Below are positions 24,140-33,669 of a stretch of DNA of 42,738 nt, piece after piece; the first letter of the stretch is position 1; each line of letters starts with the position of its first letter. This stretch comes from Acholeplasmataceae bacterium (GTDB lineage Bacteria; Bacillota_I; Bacilli_A; Acholeplasmatales; Acholeplasmataceae): contig JANJXB010000058.1 of assembly GCA_024709245.1 (NCBI GenBank), positions 1-42,738 of the forward strand. The letters run 5' to 3'. Under the pieces are notes generated by a model. It ran no database searches, had not been told where the DNA came from, and saw only the letters and a program-made list of their open reading frames with translations. Both the position numbers and the translations under genes were made by a program.

Positions 24140-25579
24140 ATGGAGAATCAACAAAGCACAATCGTCTATAAAAGTGCAAAGCCTTGGCAAATTGGTTTCT
24201 TTGCTTTAAACAACACAGCAACCAACTTGTATATGTTTGTCTTTTTGTTCATAAGTTATTATGCAACAGGTATCGCAGGACTTCTCGTCGTTGCTGTATC
24301 AACCATTTTAACAGCGATGCGTATTTTTGATGGCATCACCGATCCAATCATCGGATTTGTCATCGATAAAACCAAATCTAGATTTGGAAAATTCAGACCT
24401 TTTATGCTCATCGGAAATATCATCTTAGCGATTTCAGCCATCATCATTTTCCAAACGACGCATCTCATTCCTGAAGCATTCAGATTATTTTACTTCATTT
24501 TCATCTATGTCATTTACATCATCGGTTATACTTTCCAAACAGCAACAACCAAATCTGCACAAACAGTATTAACCAACAATCCTAAGCAAAGACCTTTGTT
24601 TACACTCTTTGATGCGATTTACAACAGTGTTTTATTCATTGGTATGCAGATGCTTATTTCTGCAGTTCTCGTTCCAAAATATGGTGGATTTACTCAAGGA
24701 CTCTTTGACACATTGCTCATCATCGCAATCCCCCTATCCCTTCTTTTCACCATCATGGCTATGGCATCGATTTGGACAAAGGATGTTGAAGCAAACTGGG
24801 GTACCGGTGAAGTTACAAAGCTCAAGGTCAAAGATTATTGGCCTGTCATCAAAGGCAATCGTCCACTCCAAATGCTCATCATCGCTGCATCAACGGACAA
24901 ATTGGCCAATTCAACAAAATCCAATGCAGTCACCACAGTCATTCTCTTCGGTATTTTAATCGCCAATTATTCATTATCGGGTACTATTGGTTTAATTGCA
25001 GTCGTTCCCACTATTCTCATCACTTTAATCGGTATTCAGTATGCTCGAAGATTGGGTATCAAGAAAGCTTATGTCGCAGCAACTTGGATCAGTATTTTCC
25101 TAAGTGTTGGATTCCTACTCTACATGTGGGCGATTGACTTAACGACCATCTCCTTAAATCCAATCAATCTTCAGACCGTTGTTTTCCTTCTCTTCCAAAT
25201 CCTGCTCAGTGGTGCTGTAGCAATCGGTGGAAATATCGTGATTCCGATGATTGCAGACTGTTCAGATTATGAGACGTATCATTCGGGCAGATATGTTCCA
25301 GGAATGATTGGTACCATCTTCTCATTCGTGGATAAGCTCATCTCCTCTTTGGCAACTGTGATTGTTGGAGGTATGGTAGCCATCATTGGTTATAAGGAAG
25401 TATTACCTCAAGTGGGTGAGGCTGCAACTCCACAATTATTCTGGGTGGGTATGACATTCTTCATTTTCATTCCAATTCTTGGATGGATTGCATCACTGAT
25501 TTCCATGAAGTTCTATAAATTAGATGGAGAATATATGAAAGAAATACAACAAACCCTGCACGATCGTAGTCTTGCATAA
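24140..25579 (+). CDS. GPH-family sugar:cation symporter
   Basis: 479 residues, about 12 membrane helices, glycoside-pentoside-hexuronide (MelB/XynB/UidB) family. Signature features are DGITDPIIGFVIDKTKSRFGKFRPFML between helices 2 and 3 (the Asp cation site and the RxGKxRP loop) and ADCSDYETYHSGRYVPGMIGTIFSFVDKLISS in the second half. ATG 24140 follows GGGAG. It lies 48 bases after the GH2 gene, without a terminator between them, and both are followed by a strong hairpin. It should bring in the glycoside hydrolysed by GH2, coupled to Na+ or H+. The substrate is inferred only from context. Confidence 0.93.
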   Translation: MENQQSTIVYKSAKPWQIGFFALNNTATNLYMFVFLFISYYATGIAGLLVVAVSTILTAMRIFDGITDPIIGFVIDKTKSRFGKFRPFMLIGNIILAISAIIIFQTTHLIPEAFRLFYFIFIYVIYIIGYTFQTATTKSAQTVLTNNPKQRPLFTLFDAIYNSVLFIGMQMLISAVLVPKYGGFTQGLFDTLLIIAIPLSLLFTIMAMASIWTKDVEANWGTGEVTKLKVKDYWPVIKGNRPLQMLIIAASTDKLANSTKSNAVTTVILFGILIANYSLSGTIGLIAVVPTILITLIGIQYARRLGIKKAYVAATWISIFLSVGFLLYMWAIDLTTISLNPINLQTVVFLLFQILLSGAVAIGGNIVIPMIADCSDYETYHSGRYVPGMIGTIFSFVDKLISSLATVIVGGMVAIIGYKEVLPQVGEAATPQLFWVGMTFFIFIPILGWIASLISMKFYKLDGEYMKEIQQTLHDRSLA

Positions 25580-25600
25580 AAAATAAAAATCATATAATCA

Positions 25601-25640
25601 AAAAACATGTCCTCGTATTCACGATGAGGACATGTTTTTA
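25601..25640. terminator. Bidirectional terminator after the sugar operon
   Basis: AAAAACATGTCCTC-(11)-GAGGACATGTTTTT: a 14-base perfect stem with A/T tails, between the convergent GPH symporter and small membrane protein genes. Confidence 0.9.
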
Positions 25641-25662
25641 TTCTGTTAAGTTAGGAAGTCAT

Positions 25663-25938
25663 CTATTGATAATAGAGGCTCACAAGGGGTAGAATGATAA
25701 TACCCAAGATGATTGAGATACGGGTGTAAAGAGATAAATCTTTCCATTCGCGTTTGGTGATTTGTTTTGTCCATAGAAAAAATGCTGAATCGATGCTCAT
25801 AAAGACAAAAGAGAGCATACTAAACAGAATTTTTGTTTCTAGAGGTCCTGGAAAAGATGGATGTGTATACGATAAAATGTTGATGAATATGAAGAATCCA
25901 TACCCTAAGGCTACATAACCATACTTTAAGATTGCCAT
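25663..25938 (-). CDS. Small three-helix membrane protein, unknown
   Basis: 91 residues. Three hydrophobic segments: YVALGYGFFIFINILSY, ILFSMLSFVFMSIDSAFFLW and ISIILGIIILPLVSLYY, separated by short charged loops (KQITKREWKDLS). No family recognised. Its start overlaps the end of the Sel1-repeat gene by 13 bases, and its ribosome site is weak, so translation probably depends on the upstream gene. The overlap suggests a shared function with the Sel1 protein. Coding status is supported by the hydrophobic pattern and the terminator just downstream. Confidence 0.6.
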   Translation of the reverse strand: MAILKYGYVALGYGFFIFINILSYTHPSFPGPLETKILFSMLSFVFMSIDSAFFLWTKQITKREWKDLSLYTRISIILGIIILPLVSLYYQ

Positions 25939-27188
25939 GTTGATTTCTGCAATTTCTCATAGTTATTGATGGATAACATGAGTTTGACTGCAGCCTCCAA
26001 ACCTTGATTTGCAGCTCGCTGCCATAACTCTTTCGCTTTCAGTTCATCTTTTTCGACGACTCTACCTTCAAAATACATCATGCCAAGATTATATTGAGCT
26101 ATGGCCAAATTACTATTCGCTGCTTTTTCATACCAATAAAAAGCTTTATCCAAACTTTGCTCAACGCCGTCACCTTTTTGATACATGACAGCTAAGTTGT
26201 ATTGTGCATGCGGATGTCCGAGTTGGGATGCGGATTCTAATAATTTCGCAATATTTTGATAATCTTTAGGTTCTTGTTTAATTAAGATCATCGCTAGATG
26301 ATAGAGAGCATTCTTATCTTTTTTCAGTGCTGCTTTCTCAAACCAATAAACGGCCTGATCAATGTCGACCAAAACACCTTTTCCATTTTGATGATAGAGT
26401 CCAACATAGTATTCAGACTCTGTATGATGTTGTTTGGCAGCAACCATGAACCATTCGAATGCTTTCATGGGTGATTTCGGTTCCTTTTCATGATAATACA
26501 TCGCTAAAGTGTAGGCTGCCAAAGCGTATTGCTGCGAAGCGGCTTTTTCGAGATAAATAACAGCTTTGCTCCACTCTTCAGATTCAATTGCTGTCACGCC
26601 AAGTGCATAAAGTGCATAAGGATGATCTTGTTTAGCTGCAAGTTCATAATAATGCATTGCAGATTCTTTCTGCTTTTCATCATGTCCGACAGTTTCGTAG
26701 ATCATACCAAGCATATACTGACTATCTGCATATCCCAATTCCGAAGCCTTTAAAAACCATTCGATGGCTTTAAAGATATAGCGTTGAACGCCAAATCCAT
26801 AATAGAAATAAGTTCCTAAAATATGAACGGATACAGGGTCTTTACTTTCTGCTTCAATGAGAAGCATGTCATAGTTCTTTTTAAAATAATCCCTTGCAAG
26901 ATCTTCATCTTGATCAATGCCTGAACCTGTCTGATACATCAAACCGATGGCATAACCACATTTCGATGAACCTAGTTCGTAGCCTTTGCGATAATGTTCC
27001 ATGGCCATGGCTAAATCGAGTGAAATGCCATCGCCTAAACCATAAAAACGACCCAGGAAATAATGAGCGTCGGCATAACCTAACATCGCTGCTTGAGAAA
27101 AATGTTCGATGGCAACCATGATGTTTTTCTTTTTTGTATTCAATAGATAATTCGATAAACCTGCTTGATAATGTGTTGCTGCATTCAT
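25926..27188 (-). CDS. Sel1-like repeat (TPR-related) protein
   Basis: 420 residues made almost wholly of about 11 Sel1-like repeats of roughly 36 residues. Typical units are ELGYADSQYMLGMIYETVG, QLGHPHAQYNLAVMYQKGDGV and NSNLAIAQYNLGMMYFEGRVV, each with the A-x-Y-x-L-G/A-x-x-Y core. No signal peptide and no membrane segment, so it is probably a cytoplasmic scaffold for protein-protein contacts. ATG 27188 has GGAG nearby. It is followed, with overlap, by a small membrane protein gene. Partner and process are unknown. Sel1 proteins often act in signalling or secretion, but nothing here points to one. Confidence 0.85.
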   Translation of the reverse strand: MNAATHYQAGLSNYLLNTKKKNIMVAIEHFSQAAMLGYADAHYFLGRFYGLGDGISLDLAMAMEHYRKGYELGSSKCGYAIGLMYQTGSGIDQDEDLARDYFKKNYDMLLIEAESKDPVSVHILGTYFYYGFGVQRYIFKAIEWFLKASELGYADSQYMLGMIYETVGHDEKQKESAMHYYELAAKQDHPYALYALGVTAIESEEWSKAVIYLEKAASQQYALAAYTLAMYYHEKEPKSPMKAFEWFMVAAKQHHTESEYYVGLYHQNGKGVLVDIDQAVYWFEKAALKKDKNALYHLAMILIKQEPKDYQNIAKLLESASQLGHPHAQYNLAVMYQKGDGVEQSLDKAFYWYEKAANSNLAIAQYNLGMMYFEGRVVEKDELKAKELWQRAANQGLEAAVKLMLSINNYEKLQKSTWQS

Positions 27189-27236
27189 ATGATCAACTCC
27201 ATGAATAGAATATCATAACTTGATGATAAAACCTTG

Positions 27237-27265
27237 AAAAAGGAATGCCACGGCGACGTGGCATT
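27237..27265 (-). terminator. Terminator of the nptA-uvrB-SGNH operon
   Basis: Minus strand AATGCCACG-TCGC-CGTGGCATT then CCTTTTT: a nine-base perfect stem with a T-run, overlapping the SGNH stop codon. Confidence 0.88.
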
Positions 27266-27872
27266 AGATTAAATTCAATTGAGATAAATAGATGGTATAA
27301 CCTTTTTGATTGAGATGGATACCATCGGTTGTGTATATTTCATTCAATTGATTGTCTTCTCCAAGCAAGACATGAAAGACATCGACAAATGAGGATTTTG
27401 GTAGTGCATCAGAAAGCATTTGATTGATGTTTTTTAAATCCTGATTCGTTCGATGTTGGATATAGTTCATGTTTGATAATGTAGAATTGAGTAAGACGGG
27501 TGTTGTCGAAACCACAGTCACAGGTATGCCTTTGGACTCGAGTTGATCTTTGATGGCTAAGATGTTTTTCACGATTTGATTTGGTGATAAATCTGTGAGC
27601 ACAAGATCATTTGAACCTATATTCAAGATAACTCTCGTGGGAGCTATACGATCAAGATCCATCAATCGTTTCATGACACCTATCGTCGTGTCACCTGGAA
27701 TACCAAGATTTTCGATTTCATCCTCGAGTCCGAAAGTTCTCAAGGGTAGATAAGCAATCATGGAATCTCCAAGCAAGACAATGTGATGTTTTCTCGTGAT
27801 TTTTTGAAACCGATGACGATATCTTTGATACTCAGCATCGATGATGGTTTTCATTTCAGAAATGGATTTCAT
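27264..27872 (-). CDS. SGNH/GDSL-family hydrolase
   Basis: 202 residues. The four SGNH blocks are present: HIVLLGDSMIAYLP (catalytic Ser), ENLGIPGDTTIGV (Gly), VILNIGSNDLVLTD (Asn) and YTTDGIHLNQKGY (Asp-x-x-His). It is probably a cytoplasmic esterase, lysophospholipase or carbohydrate deacetylase; no signal peptide is seen. It starts three bases after the uvrB stop with AGAGG as ribosome site, so it is cotranscribed with uvrB, although the functional link is unclear. Relatives near platelet-activating-factor acetylhydrolase share this size. Confidence 0.88.
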   Translation of the reverse strand: MKSISEMKTIIDAEYQRYRHRFQKITRKHHIVLLGDSMIAYLPLRTFGLEDEIENLGIPGDTTIGVMKRLMDLDRIAPTRVILNIGSNDLVLTDLSPNQIVKNILAIKDQLESKGIPVTVVSTTPVLLNSTLSNMNYIQHRTNQDLKNINQMLSDALPKSSFVDVFHVLLGEDNQLNEIYTTDGIHLNQKGYTIYLSQLNLI

Positions 27873-27875
27873 GAA

Positions 27876-29831
27876 TCACGCCTCTGATTTCAATTCAAAG
27901 ATGGTATCTCTCAGTTCTGCTGCACGTTCGAAATCTAGGTTCTTCGCAGCTTCTTTCATTTGAGATTCTAAATCTTTAATCAGCTTTTCGCGATCTTTCT
28001 TGGTCATCTTGGTATAATCTTTGGGTTCTTCAATCAAATCTTCTTTAATTGTGATCTTGTCTCTGATGTCTTTTTGGATTGATACAGGTGTCACATTGTA
28101 TTTCTGATTGAAATCAAGTTGGAGTTGCCGTCTACGATTGGTTTCTTTGATGGCAAACGTCATGGCATCACTCACAGAATCTGCATACATGATGACTTTA
28201 CCATTGACATTTCTTGCTGCTCGACCGATGGTCTGAATAAGACTTCGCTCAGATCTTAAGAAACCCTGCTTATCCGCATCTAAAATAGCAACGAGAGAAA
28301 CTTCAGGCAAATCAAGTCCTTCTCGAAGTAAGTTAATACCAATTAAGCAGTCGTATTTCCCGATACGTAAGTCTCTTAAAATGGTAATCCGATCGAGCGA
28401 CTTAATTTCTGAGTGCAAATATGCAACTTTCATACCAAGTTGCTTGAAATAGGCTGTTAAATCTTCGCTCATCCGGATGGTAAGTGTTGTAACGAGTACA
28501 CGTTCACCAGCTTGGACACGCTTCTTAATTTCAAAATAGAGATCATCCATTTGTCCTTTGGATGAACGTATTTCAATTTCTGGATCAAGTAGATAAGTCG
28601 GGCGTATGATTTGTTCAACCACAGGAATCCCTTTTTCGAGTTCATAGGCACCTGGAGTTGCTGATAAATAAATCACTTTATCGATTTTAGATTCGAATTC
28701 ATCAAATTGAAGAGGTCTGTTGTCCAGTGCAGAAGGAAGTCGAAATCCATAATCCACAAGGGTTGTTTTTCTTGAACGGTCACCAAAATACATACCTCGG
28801 ACTTGAGGTATCGTGACATGCGATTCATCGATGATCATGATAAAATCGTCACCAAAAAAATCAATCAATGTTGCAGGAGTTTCCCCAGCGCCTCTTAATG
28901 ATAGGTGTCTCGAATAGTTTTCAATGCCTGAACATATCCCGATTTCTTCGAGCATCTCCATATCGTAACGTGTTCTTTGTTCAATCCGTTGGGCTTCAAG
29001 TAGAAGGTTTTGACCTTTGAAGTAAGCAATTTGTTCTTGAAGTTCATTTTTGATTCTTCGAATGGATTCTCGAAGTGTCTCTTTATTGGTGACGAAGTGT
29101 GTAGCAGGGAAGATACTCACATAGTTGATGGCTTCTAAAGCTTGTCCAGTGAGCACATCAAATCGTTTGATTTCTTCGACCTCATCACCAAAGAATGAGA
29201 TTCTGATGCCTTGAGCACGTTCATAAGCGGGTATGACTTCAACTGAGTCTCCTCTCACACGGAAAGTACCACGATGAAAATCAATATCGTTTCGTTCATA
29301 TGTCATTTCAACGAGTTTGTTGATGAGTTTATCTCTACCATAATCATCACCGATTCTCACAGCAATCATGGAGTTTTTATAATCTTCTGGATTACCAATA
29401 CCATAGATACAGGAAACGGAAGCGACAACAATGACATCATCATGATCGAGCAAGGATGAAGTTGCACTGTGTCTCATTTCATCAATTTCATCATTGATGG
29501 ATGAGTCTTTTTCAATATACGTATCTGTTGATACCACATAAGCTTCAGGTTGATAGTAATCGTAATAAGAAATGAAATACTCAACACGATTGTTTGGAAA
29601 AAAAGCCTTGAGTTCGCCATAAAGCTGACCCGCTAGGGTCTTGTTTGGGGCGAGAATCAAGGTTTTCTTTTGAATGCTTTGGATGATGTTGGCAATTGTA
29701 AATGTTTTTCCTGTTCCGGTTGCACCCAAAAGGACCTGTTCTTTAATGCCACTTAACATATTGTCTTTTAATGTTTCTATGGCTTTGATTTGGTCACCTT
29801 TTGGAGTATAGGGTGCTTTAAGATCAAACAT
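27876..29831 (-). CDS. uvrB: Excinuclease ABC subunit B
   Basis: DNA helicase-like subunit of nucleotide excision repair, 651 residues from ATG 29831 (the track's GTG 29840 is three codons earlier). Walker A is [11 protein letters not shown]. The beta-hairpin that grips damaged DNA is [26 protein letters not shown]. Helicase motifs include [30 protein letters not shown] and the motif VI region [20 protein letters not shown]. The C-terminal UVR domain, [24 protein letters not shown], contacts UvrA and UvrC. All parts are present and length is normal. It lies between nptA and an SGNH hydrolase; no uvrA follows within the window. Confidence 0.98.
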   Translation of the reverse strand: MFDLKAPYTPKGDQIKAIETLKDNMLSGIKEQVLLGATGTGKTFTIANIIQSIQKKTLILAPNKTLAGQLYGELKAFFPNNRVEYFISYYDYYQPEAYVVSTDTYIEKDSSINDEIDEMRHSATSSLLDHDDVIVVASVSCIYGIGNPEDYKNSMIAVRIGDDYGRDKLINKLVEMTYERNDIDFHRGTFRVRGDSVEVIPAYERAQGIRISFFGDEVEEIKRFDVLTGQALEAINYVSIFPATHFVTNKETLRESIRRIKNELQEQIAYFKGQNLLLEAQRIEQRTRYDMEMLEEIGICSGIENYSRHLSLRGAGETPATLIDFFGDDFIMIIDESHVTIPQVRGMYFGDRSRKTTLVDYGFRLPSALDNRPLQFDEFESKIDKVIYLSATPGAYELEKGIPVVEQIIRPTYLLDPEIEIRSSKGQMDDLYFEIKKRVQAGERVLVTTLTIRMSEDLTAYFKQLGMKVAYLHSEIKSLDRITILRDLRIGKYDCLIGINLLREGLDLPEVSLVAILDADKQGFLRSERSLIQTIGRAARNVNGKVIMYADSVSDAMTFAIKETNRRRQLQLDFNQKYNVTPVSIQKDIRDKITIKEDLIEEPKDYTKMTKKDREKLIKDLESQMKEAAKNLDFERAAELRDTIFELKSEA

Positions 29832-29847
29832 CAAAATCACTTCTTTC

Positions 29848-31554
29848 TTAAATATCCCGATCGAGTTCTTTCGGTTTCGGAATCAATACATTTTGAGGAA
29901 TATACATCGGCTCAATGACTGCAGAGGCGATATTCATTAAATGATCGCCGATCCGTTCAAGATTGGCTAAAATATCATTAAAATTCACAGCAACCGTAAA
30001 AGTAACTTCACGATTCTTTAAGCGTTCGATGTATCGGTATCTTGCTGAGAGTTCAAGTTCATCGACGATGTCTTCATTGACAACCACACGCTCTGCAACT
30101 ACTTTATCATTATTCATGAATGCATTGAGTGCATCATTTAACATTTCATTGAGTACATCATAGATTGTGTTTAAATCGTTTGAACCTTCTTGAGAAAGCA
30201 CTTGATTTTCCTTATAACGTTCAACAAAGAAATCAACGATATTCGTCAAATGATCTCCAATACGTTCAAAGTCTTTAATGGTATCTAGGTCTCTTGACAA
30301 TTTCTTGGAGTCATCATCATCAAGACCCTTAGCGGATATTTTAATGAGATAGTCGTGTAATTTTTCATCGTATTTATCAATCATCATTTCGTGCATATAC
30401 GCTTCTTCAACAAGTTTGGGATCTTCTTTGAAACTATAAGAGCGTGCAATATCAAAATAATCTTTGACGATAGATCCCATGTAAAGAATTGCTTTTTTAG
30501 CAAATTCGAGTGCAAGAGATGGTGATTCTTCGATGATCTTCTCATCAAACATTTCATCTGGGATCTGTTTGGTACTCTTATCTTTGACAATGACCTTGGC
30601 TAAAAAGATTAATTGTTTAATGAAGAAGTATAAAATGATCGTCATCAAAATATTCTGGAATGCATGTGCAAACGCAATCGATAGCATCGAGAACGGTTCA
30701 AGGAATCTCAGTTCGACCCATGCGATAAATGAACGATAAGGAATTAAGAATATCAATAATACAATGGCAGAAATCACGTTGAATAATACGTGAATGATGG
30801 CTGCTCTTCTTGATTCAACATTACCCCCTAATGATGCAAGATACGCTGTAATGGTTGTCCCGATGTTTGCGCCGAGTAGAATTGGAATCGCTCCATAGAG
30901 TGTAATGGTTTCAATACCTTCAGCATTCAAGGCATACAGTTTTTCTAAGACCCCAATGGCTGCGGAACTGGACTGGACGAGTGCTGTGAAAAAGGTTCCA
31001 AAGACTGTACCTAAAAACCAGTTATTCGAGAATGTCTGAAACATCATTTCAGCTTCAGGAGTTGCTGCAAGTGGCTTTAACCCTGCAGACATCGTTTCAA
31101 GTCCGACAAAGAGCATCCCCAAACCTGCAAGCACACCACCAAAATGATGAATTCTGCGTTTACCTATGAAGGTCATGATGACGCCAAAACCTAGAAACAC
31201 GTAACCAAACTTTGCAATCGGTAACCCAATGATGAATGCAGTCACGGTTGTTCCGATGTTTGCACCCATGATGACACCTACAGATTGAGGTAGGGTCATT
31301 AATCCAGCTCTCAGTAAACCAATCATTAACGCAGTGGTTCCTGAAGATGATTGCACCAAAATGGTTAAGAAAAGACCTACCAATATCCCTTTGAGCGGGG
31401 TGTTGGTCGTTTTCTCAATGATGAGCTTCAGTTTATTTCCTGCAGCTAACTTGAGCGAGTCGCTCATGAGATTGATTCCGAAAAGAAATAAGGCAAGACC
31501 TCCAAACACATACATTACACTTTGTCCGTATGCGAACGTCAGACCTATGTTCAT
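29848..31554 (-). CDS. Na/Pi-cotransporter-type protein with PhoU-like C-terminal domain
   Basis: 568 residues, NptA/YjbB type. The membrane part (residues 1-310) contains two inverted-repeat Na/Pi motifs, [18 protein letters not shown] and [16 protein letters not shown], each followed by GANIGTT ([24 protein letters not shown]). The C-terminal 200 residues are helical, with two PhoU-like repeats ([40 protein letters not shown]). These transporters move phosphate with Na+, and some act in export. ATG 31554 follows GGAGG. It leads the operon nptA-like - uvrB - SGNH. Confidence 0.92.
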   Translation of the reverse strand: MNIGLTFAYGQSVMYVFGGLALFLFGINLMSDSLKLAAGNKLKLIIEKTTNTPLKGILVGLFLTILVQSSSGTTALMIGLLRAGLMTLPQSVGVIMGANIGTTVTAFIIGLPIAKFGYVFLGFGVIMTFIGKRRIHHFGGVLAGLGMLFVGLETMSAGLKPLAATPEAEMMFQTFSNNWFLGTVFGTFFTALVQSSSAAIGVLEKLYALNAEGIETITLYGAIPILLGANIGTTITAYLASLGGNVESRRAAIIHVLFNVISAIVLLIFLIPYRSFIAWVELRFLEPFSMLSIAFAHAFQNILMTIILYFFIKQLIFLAKVIVKDKSTKQIPDEMFDEKIIEESPSLALEFAKKAILYMGSIVKDYFDIARSYSFKEDPKLVEEAYMHEMMIDKYDEKLHDYLIKISAKGLDDDDSKKLSRDLDTIKDFERIGDHLTNIVDFFVERYKENQVLSQEGSNDLNTIYDVLNEMLNDALNAFMNNDKVVAERVVVNEDIVDELELSARYRYIERLKNREVTFTVAVNFNDILANLERIGDHLMNIASAVIEPMYIPQNVLIPKPKELDRDI

Positions 31555-31593
31555 ATGAACCTCCAGATGACATCATCACTTATATTTTAATCG

Positions 31594-31599
31594 ATTATA
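31594..31599 (-). promoter_or_regulatory. -10 of the nptA-like operon
   Basis: TATAAT about 40 bases before ATG 31554, within a small ATCGA...TCGAT inverted repeat. No good -35 is visible. Confidence 0.35.
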
Positions 31600-31627
31600 C
31601 TCGATTTGATTCTTAGTTTTTTCCATG

Positions 31628-31652
31628 AAAAAAGCATCATTGAATGATGCTT
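31628..31652 (-). terminator. Terminator of pyruvate kinase gene
   Basis: Minus strand AAGCATCATT-C-AATGATGCTT followed by TTTT; a strong perfect hairpin 27 bases after the pyk stop. Confidence 0.9.
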
Positions 31653-31678
31653 GACCCTAAGGTCTGCATTCATAATCA

Positions 31679-33034
31679 TTAGTAGTTGATGAATTCGATT
31701 TGATATTTTCGAACCACGAGAATGGTATCACCCTTAACGACACCGAATTCTTTCAATTTACGCTCAAGTTCTTCTTGTCCGATGACAGGAAAAACACCGT
31801 AGTATAAAGATAATGATGTTGCTTTGTGATATGTATCAACCACACCGATAATGGGTGCGACAGACCGATATTTGGATAGATTATCCGAAGCCTTATAGCC
31901 GTAGGCAATGATGGCTTTGACATTGTAATTCATGGCTGCCTGAACGGCAGAAAAAGAGATGGCATCTAGGAGGTTATCTCCCTCAAAGAGTGCATATTGA
32001 GCAAATTGACGATGATTGACAAACCCTTCAGAACGTTCATTGATTTTTGCCATGTACTGAACGCTTTCTACTGGATAACGACCGGCTGCCATTTCCCCAG
32101 AAAGCATGGTAGCATCTGTGCCTTCATAAACTGCATTCGCGACATCTGAGACTTCTGCACGTGTGGGTCTCGGATTGTTTTGCATGGATTCAAGCATCTG
32201 TGTGGCAACAATGACCAGTTTACCACGTTGCTGACATTTATGAACAATCGATTTTTGAATATGGGGCAAATCTTCAGCAAAGACCTCGACACCTAAATCG
32301 CCTCTGGCCACCATAATGCCATCGGCAACTCCAATGATTTCATCTAAATTGTCATAGCCTTCTTGATTCTCGATTTTGGCGATGACTTGTATATATTCTT
32401 TTCTTCTGGATTGCAAAATCGCCTTGATCGCTAGCACATCTTCTGCTCGACGCGTGAAGGATGCTGCGATGTAGTCATAATCGTAATCACACGCAAGATT
32501 GATGTCTTCGATGTCTTTGTCCGATAGAAAAGGCATCTTTAATACGGTATTGGGGACATTGACACCACGTCTATTTTTGATCATGTGACTATTCTTAGCA
32601 ACCGTGATGATTTCACGATTTATTTTATCTTTTTCGATGACAAGAAGTGCAAGATAGCCATCATCAATTAAGATGGTTCTTCCAATTTCGATATCATCAA
32701 AAAGTTTTGGGTATGTGATTGAAAATCGTTCTTCAGTACCGAGTACTGGTTTCATAGAAATATAAACCGTTTGACCCTGCTTGATGTAGACTTTTCCATC
32801 GACAAAATCATGTGTTCTAATTTCTGGTCCTTTTGTATCCAATAAGGTACCTACATAAGTTCCTAGTTCCTGATTGAGTTCACGAACCAAATGAAAACGA
32901 TGAAGATGCTCTTGGTGGTCACCATGAGAAAAGTTATTGCGAACGACATTAACGCCGCTTTGAATGAGTTGTCTAAAGATCGCTTTATCTTCCGATACGG
33001 GTCCAATCGTACCGACAATTTTAGTTTTACGCAT
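31679..33034 (-). CDS. pyk: Pyruvate kinase
   Basis: Converts phosphoenolpyruvate and ADP to pyruvate and ATP; 451 residues from ATG 33034 (MRKTKIVGTIGP, the family start). The track's extra 44 codons run through the promoter. Motifs: NFSHGDHQEH, LDTKGPEIRT (nucleotide and K+ site), VIAKIENQEG (catalytic Lys, SKIEN in most), GIMVARGDLGVE (substrate and Mg2+ site), VIVATQMLESM. The C-terminal regulatory domain is compact and there is no extra PEP-utiliser domain. The nearest purine-rich ribosome site, GGAG, is 14-15 bases away, which is longer than normal. A single gene with a palindromic extended -10 promoter. PPDK, which catalyses the related PPi-linked reaction, lies 1.3 kb away. Confidence 0.96.
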   Translation of the reverse strand: MRKTKIVGTIGPVSEDKAIFRQLIQSGVNVVRNNFSHGDHQEHLHRFHLVRELNQELGTYVGTLLDTKGPEIRTHDFVDGKVYIKQGQTVYISMKPVLGTEERFSITYPKLFDDIEIGRTILIDDGYLALLVIEKDKINREIITVAKNSHMIKNRRGVNVPNTVLKMPFLSDKDIEDINLACDYDYDYIAASFTRRAEDVLAIKAILQSRRKEYIQVIAKIENQEGYDNLDEIIGVADGIMVARGDLGVEVFAEDLPHIQKSIVHKCQQRGKLVIVATQMLESMQNNPRPTRAEVSDVANAVYEGTDATMLSGEMAAGRYPVESVQYMAKINERSEGFVNHRQFAQYALFEGDNLLDAISFSAVQAAMNYNVKAIIAYGYKASDNLSKYRSVAPIIGVVDTYHKATSLSLYYGVFPVIGQEELERKLKEFGVVKGDTILVVRKYQIEFINY

Positions 33035-33081
33035 GTTGATTTTTGTGCTCTCCTGGAAGATGATCGCACATTCTTCCGCAT

Positions 33082-33098
33082 GTATTATAACATAATAC
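33082..33098 (-). promoter_or_regulatory. pyk extended -10 promoter inside a 17-base palindrome
   Basis: Minus strand GTATTATGTTATAATAC: a TGT-TATAAT extended -10 inside a perfect seven-base inverted repeat. A TTGACT at 33106-33101 is too close (11 bases) to be its -35. The core is identical to that of the M32 promoter at 7068-7080. Confidence 0.6.
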
Positions 33099-33177
33099 AA
33101 AGTCAATGATAGAACTCTGTAAAGTGAAAACGTTTTATGTGTAAACTTTTTGTGGTGACTCATCATGAAGTATCGAT

Positions 33178-33183
33178 TATAAT
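33178..33183 (+). promoter_or_regulatory. -10 of the thioesterase gene
   Basis: TATAAT 30 bases before ATG 33214, with a weak -35. Its ribosome site is GAGGT. Confidence 0.45.
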
Positions 33184-33213
33184 AAAGATGTATTCTATTG
33201 AAAGAGGTACATT

Positions 33214-33645
33214 ATGCAAACCAATTCATATAAGAGTCTTCAATATAAAGATTATCCTCATCGCACCTATGACAAAATTCGTTACAGGGATACTGATCGT
33301 CAAGAACATGTCAATAACTCTGTTTTCTCAACATTTTTTGAAACAGGTCGTGTTGAATTTATGGTCAATCCAGATCAACAAATTGCATGTCCAGACTGTT
33401 CGTTTGTCATTGCAAGCATCAAGATGGATTTTGTACAGGAAATCAATTGGCCTGGGATCATTGAAATCGGAACAGGTATTACCAAAATAGGTAACAGTTC
33501 CATTGCGCTTGTTCAAGGCTTGTATCAACATCATGTCTTAGTTGGATATGCAGAAAGTGTGATTGTACAAGTCAGTAGCTTAACAAAAAAATCGCATCCT
33601 CTGTCCGAGCATGCGAAACATATCTTATCAGCTTATATGATTTAA
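33214..33645 (+). CDS. Hotdog-fold acyl-CoA thioesterase (4HBT family)
   Basis: 143 residues. The 4HBT signature is YDKIRYRDTDRQEHVNNSVFSTFFETGRVEFM, with Asp and His in the usual active-site strand and the long central helix after it. The rest follows the hotdog order of strands (VIASIKMDFVQEINWPGIIEIGTGI). Probably hydrolyses acyl-CoA or a similar thioester in the cytoplasm; substrate unknown. ATG 33214 has GAGGT seven bases upstream; the 33137 frame in the track is a shadow. A single gene, divergent from pyk and ending at its own terminator, which starts within the stop codon. Confidence 0.88.
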   Translation: MQTNSYKSLQYKDYPHRTYDKIRYRDTDRQEHVNNSVFSTFFETGRVEFMVNPDQQIACPDCSFVIASIKMDFVQEINWPGIIEIGTGITKIGNSSIALVQGLYQHHVLVGYAESVIVQVSSLTKKSHPLSEHAKHILSAYMI

Positions 33646-33669
33646 TCGAGCCTAAGGGTTCGATTTTTT
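33644..33669 (+). terminator. Terminator of the thioesterase gene
   Basis: AATCGAGCC-TAAG-GGTTCGATT then a T-run. Nine pairs including one G-T; it begins inside the stop codon and overlaps the end of the facing GNAT gene. Confidence 0.8.

Noticed and set aside
24838-25137. Plus-strand 99-residue ORF inside the GPH symporter
   Set aside because: Shadow frame; composition rich in His/Ser with no ribosome site, fully inside a clear transporter gene.
33035-33166. 44-residue N-terminal extension of pyruvate kinase in the track
   Set aside because: It runs through the palindromic -10 promoter; the family N-terminus MRKTKIVGTIGP begins at 33034.
33137-33490. 117-residue plus-strand ORF overlapping the thioesterase
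   Set aside because: Out of frame with the hotdog protein, no motif; begins upstream of that gene's -10.
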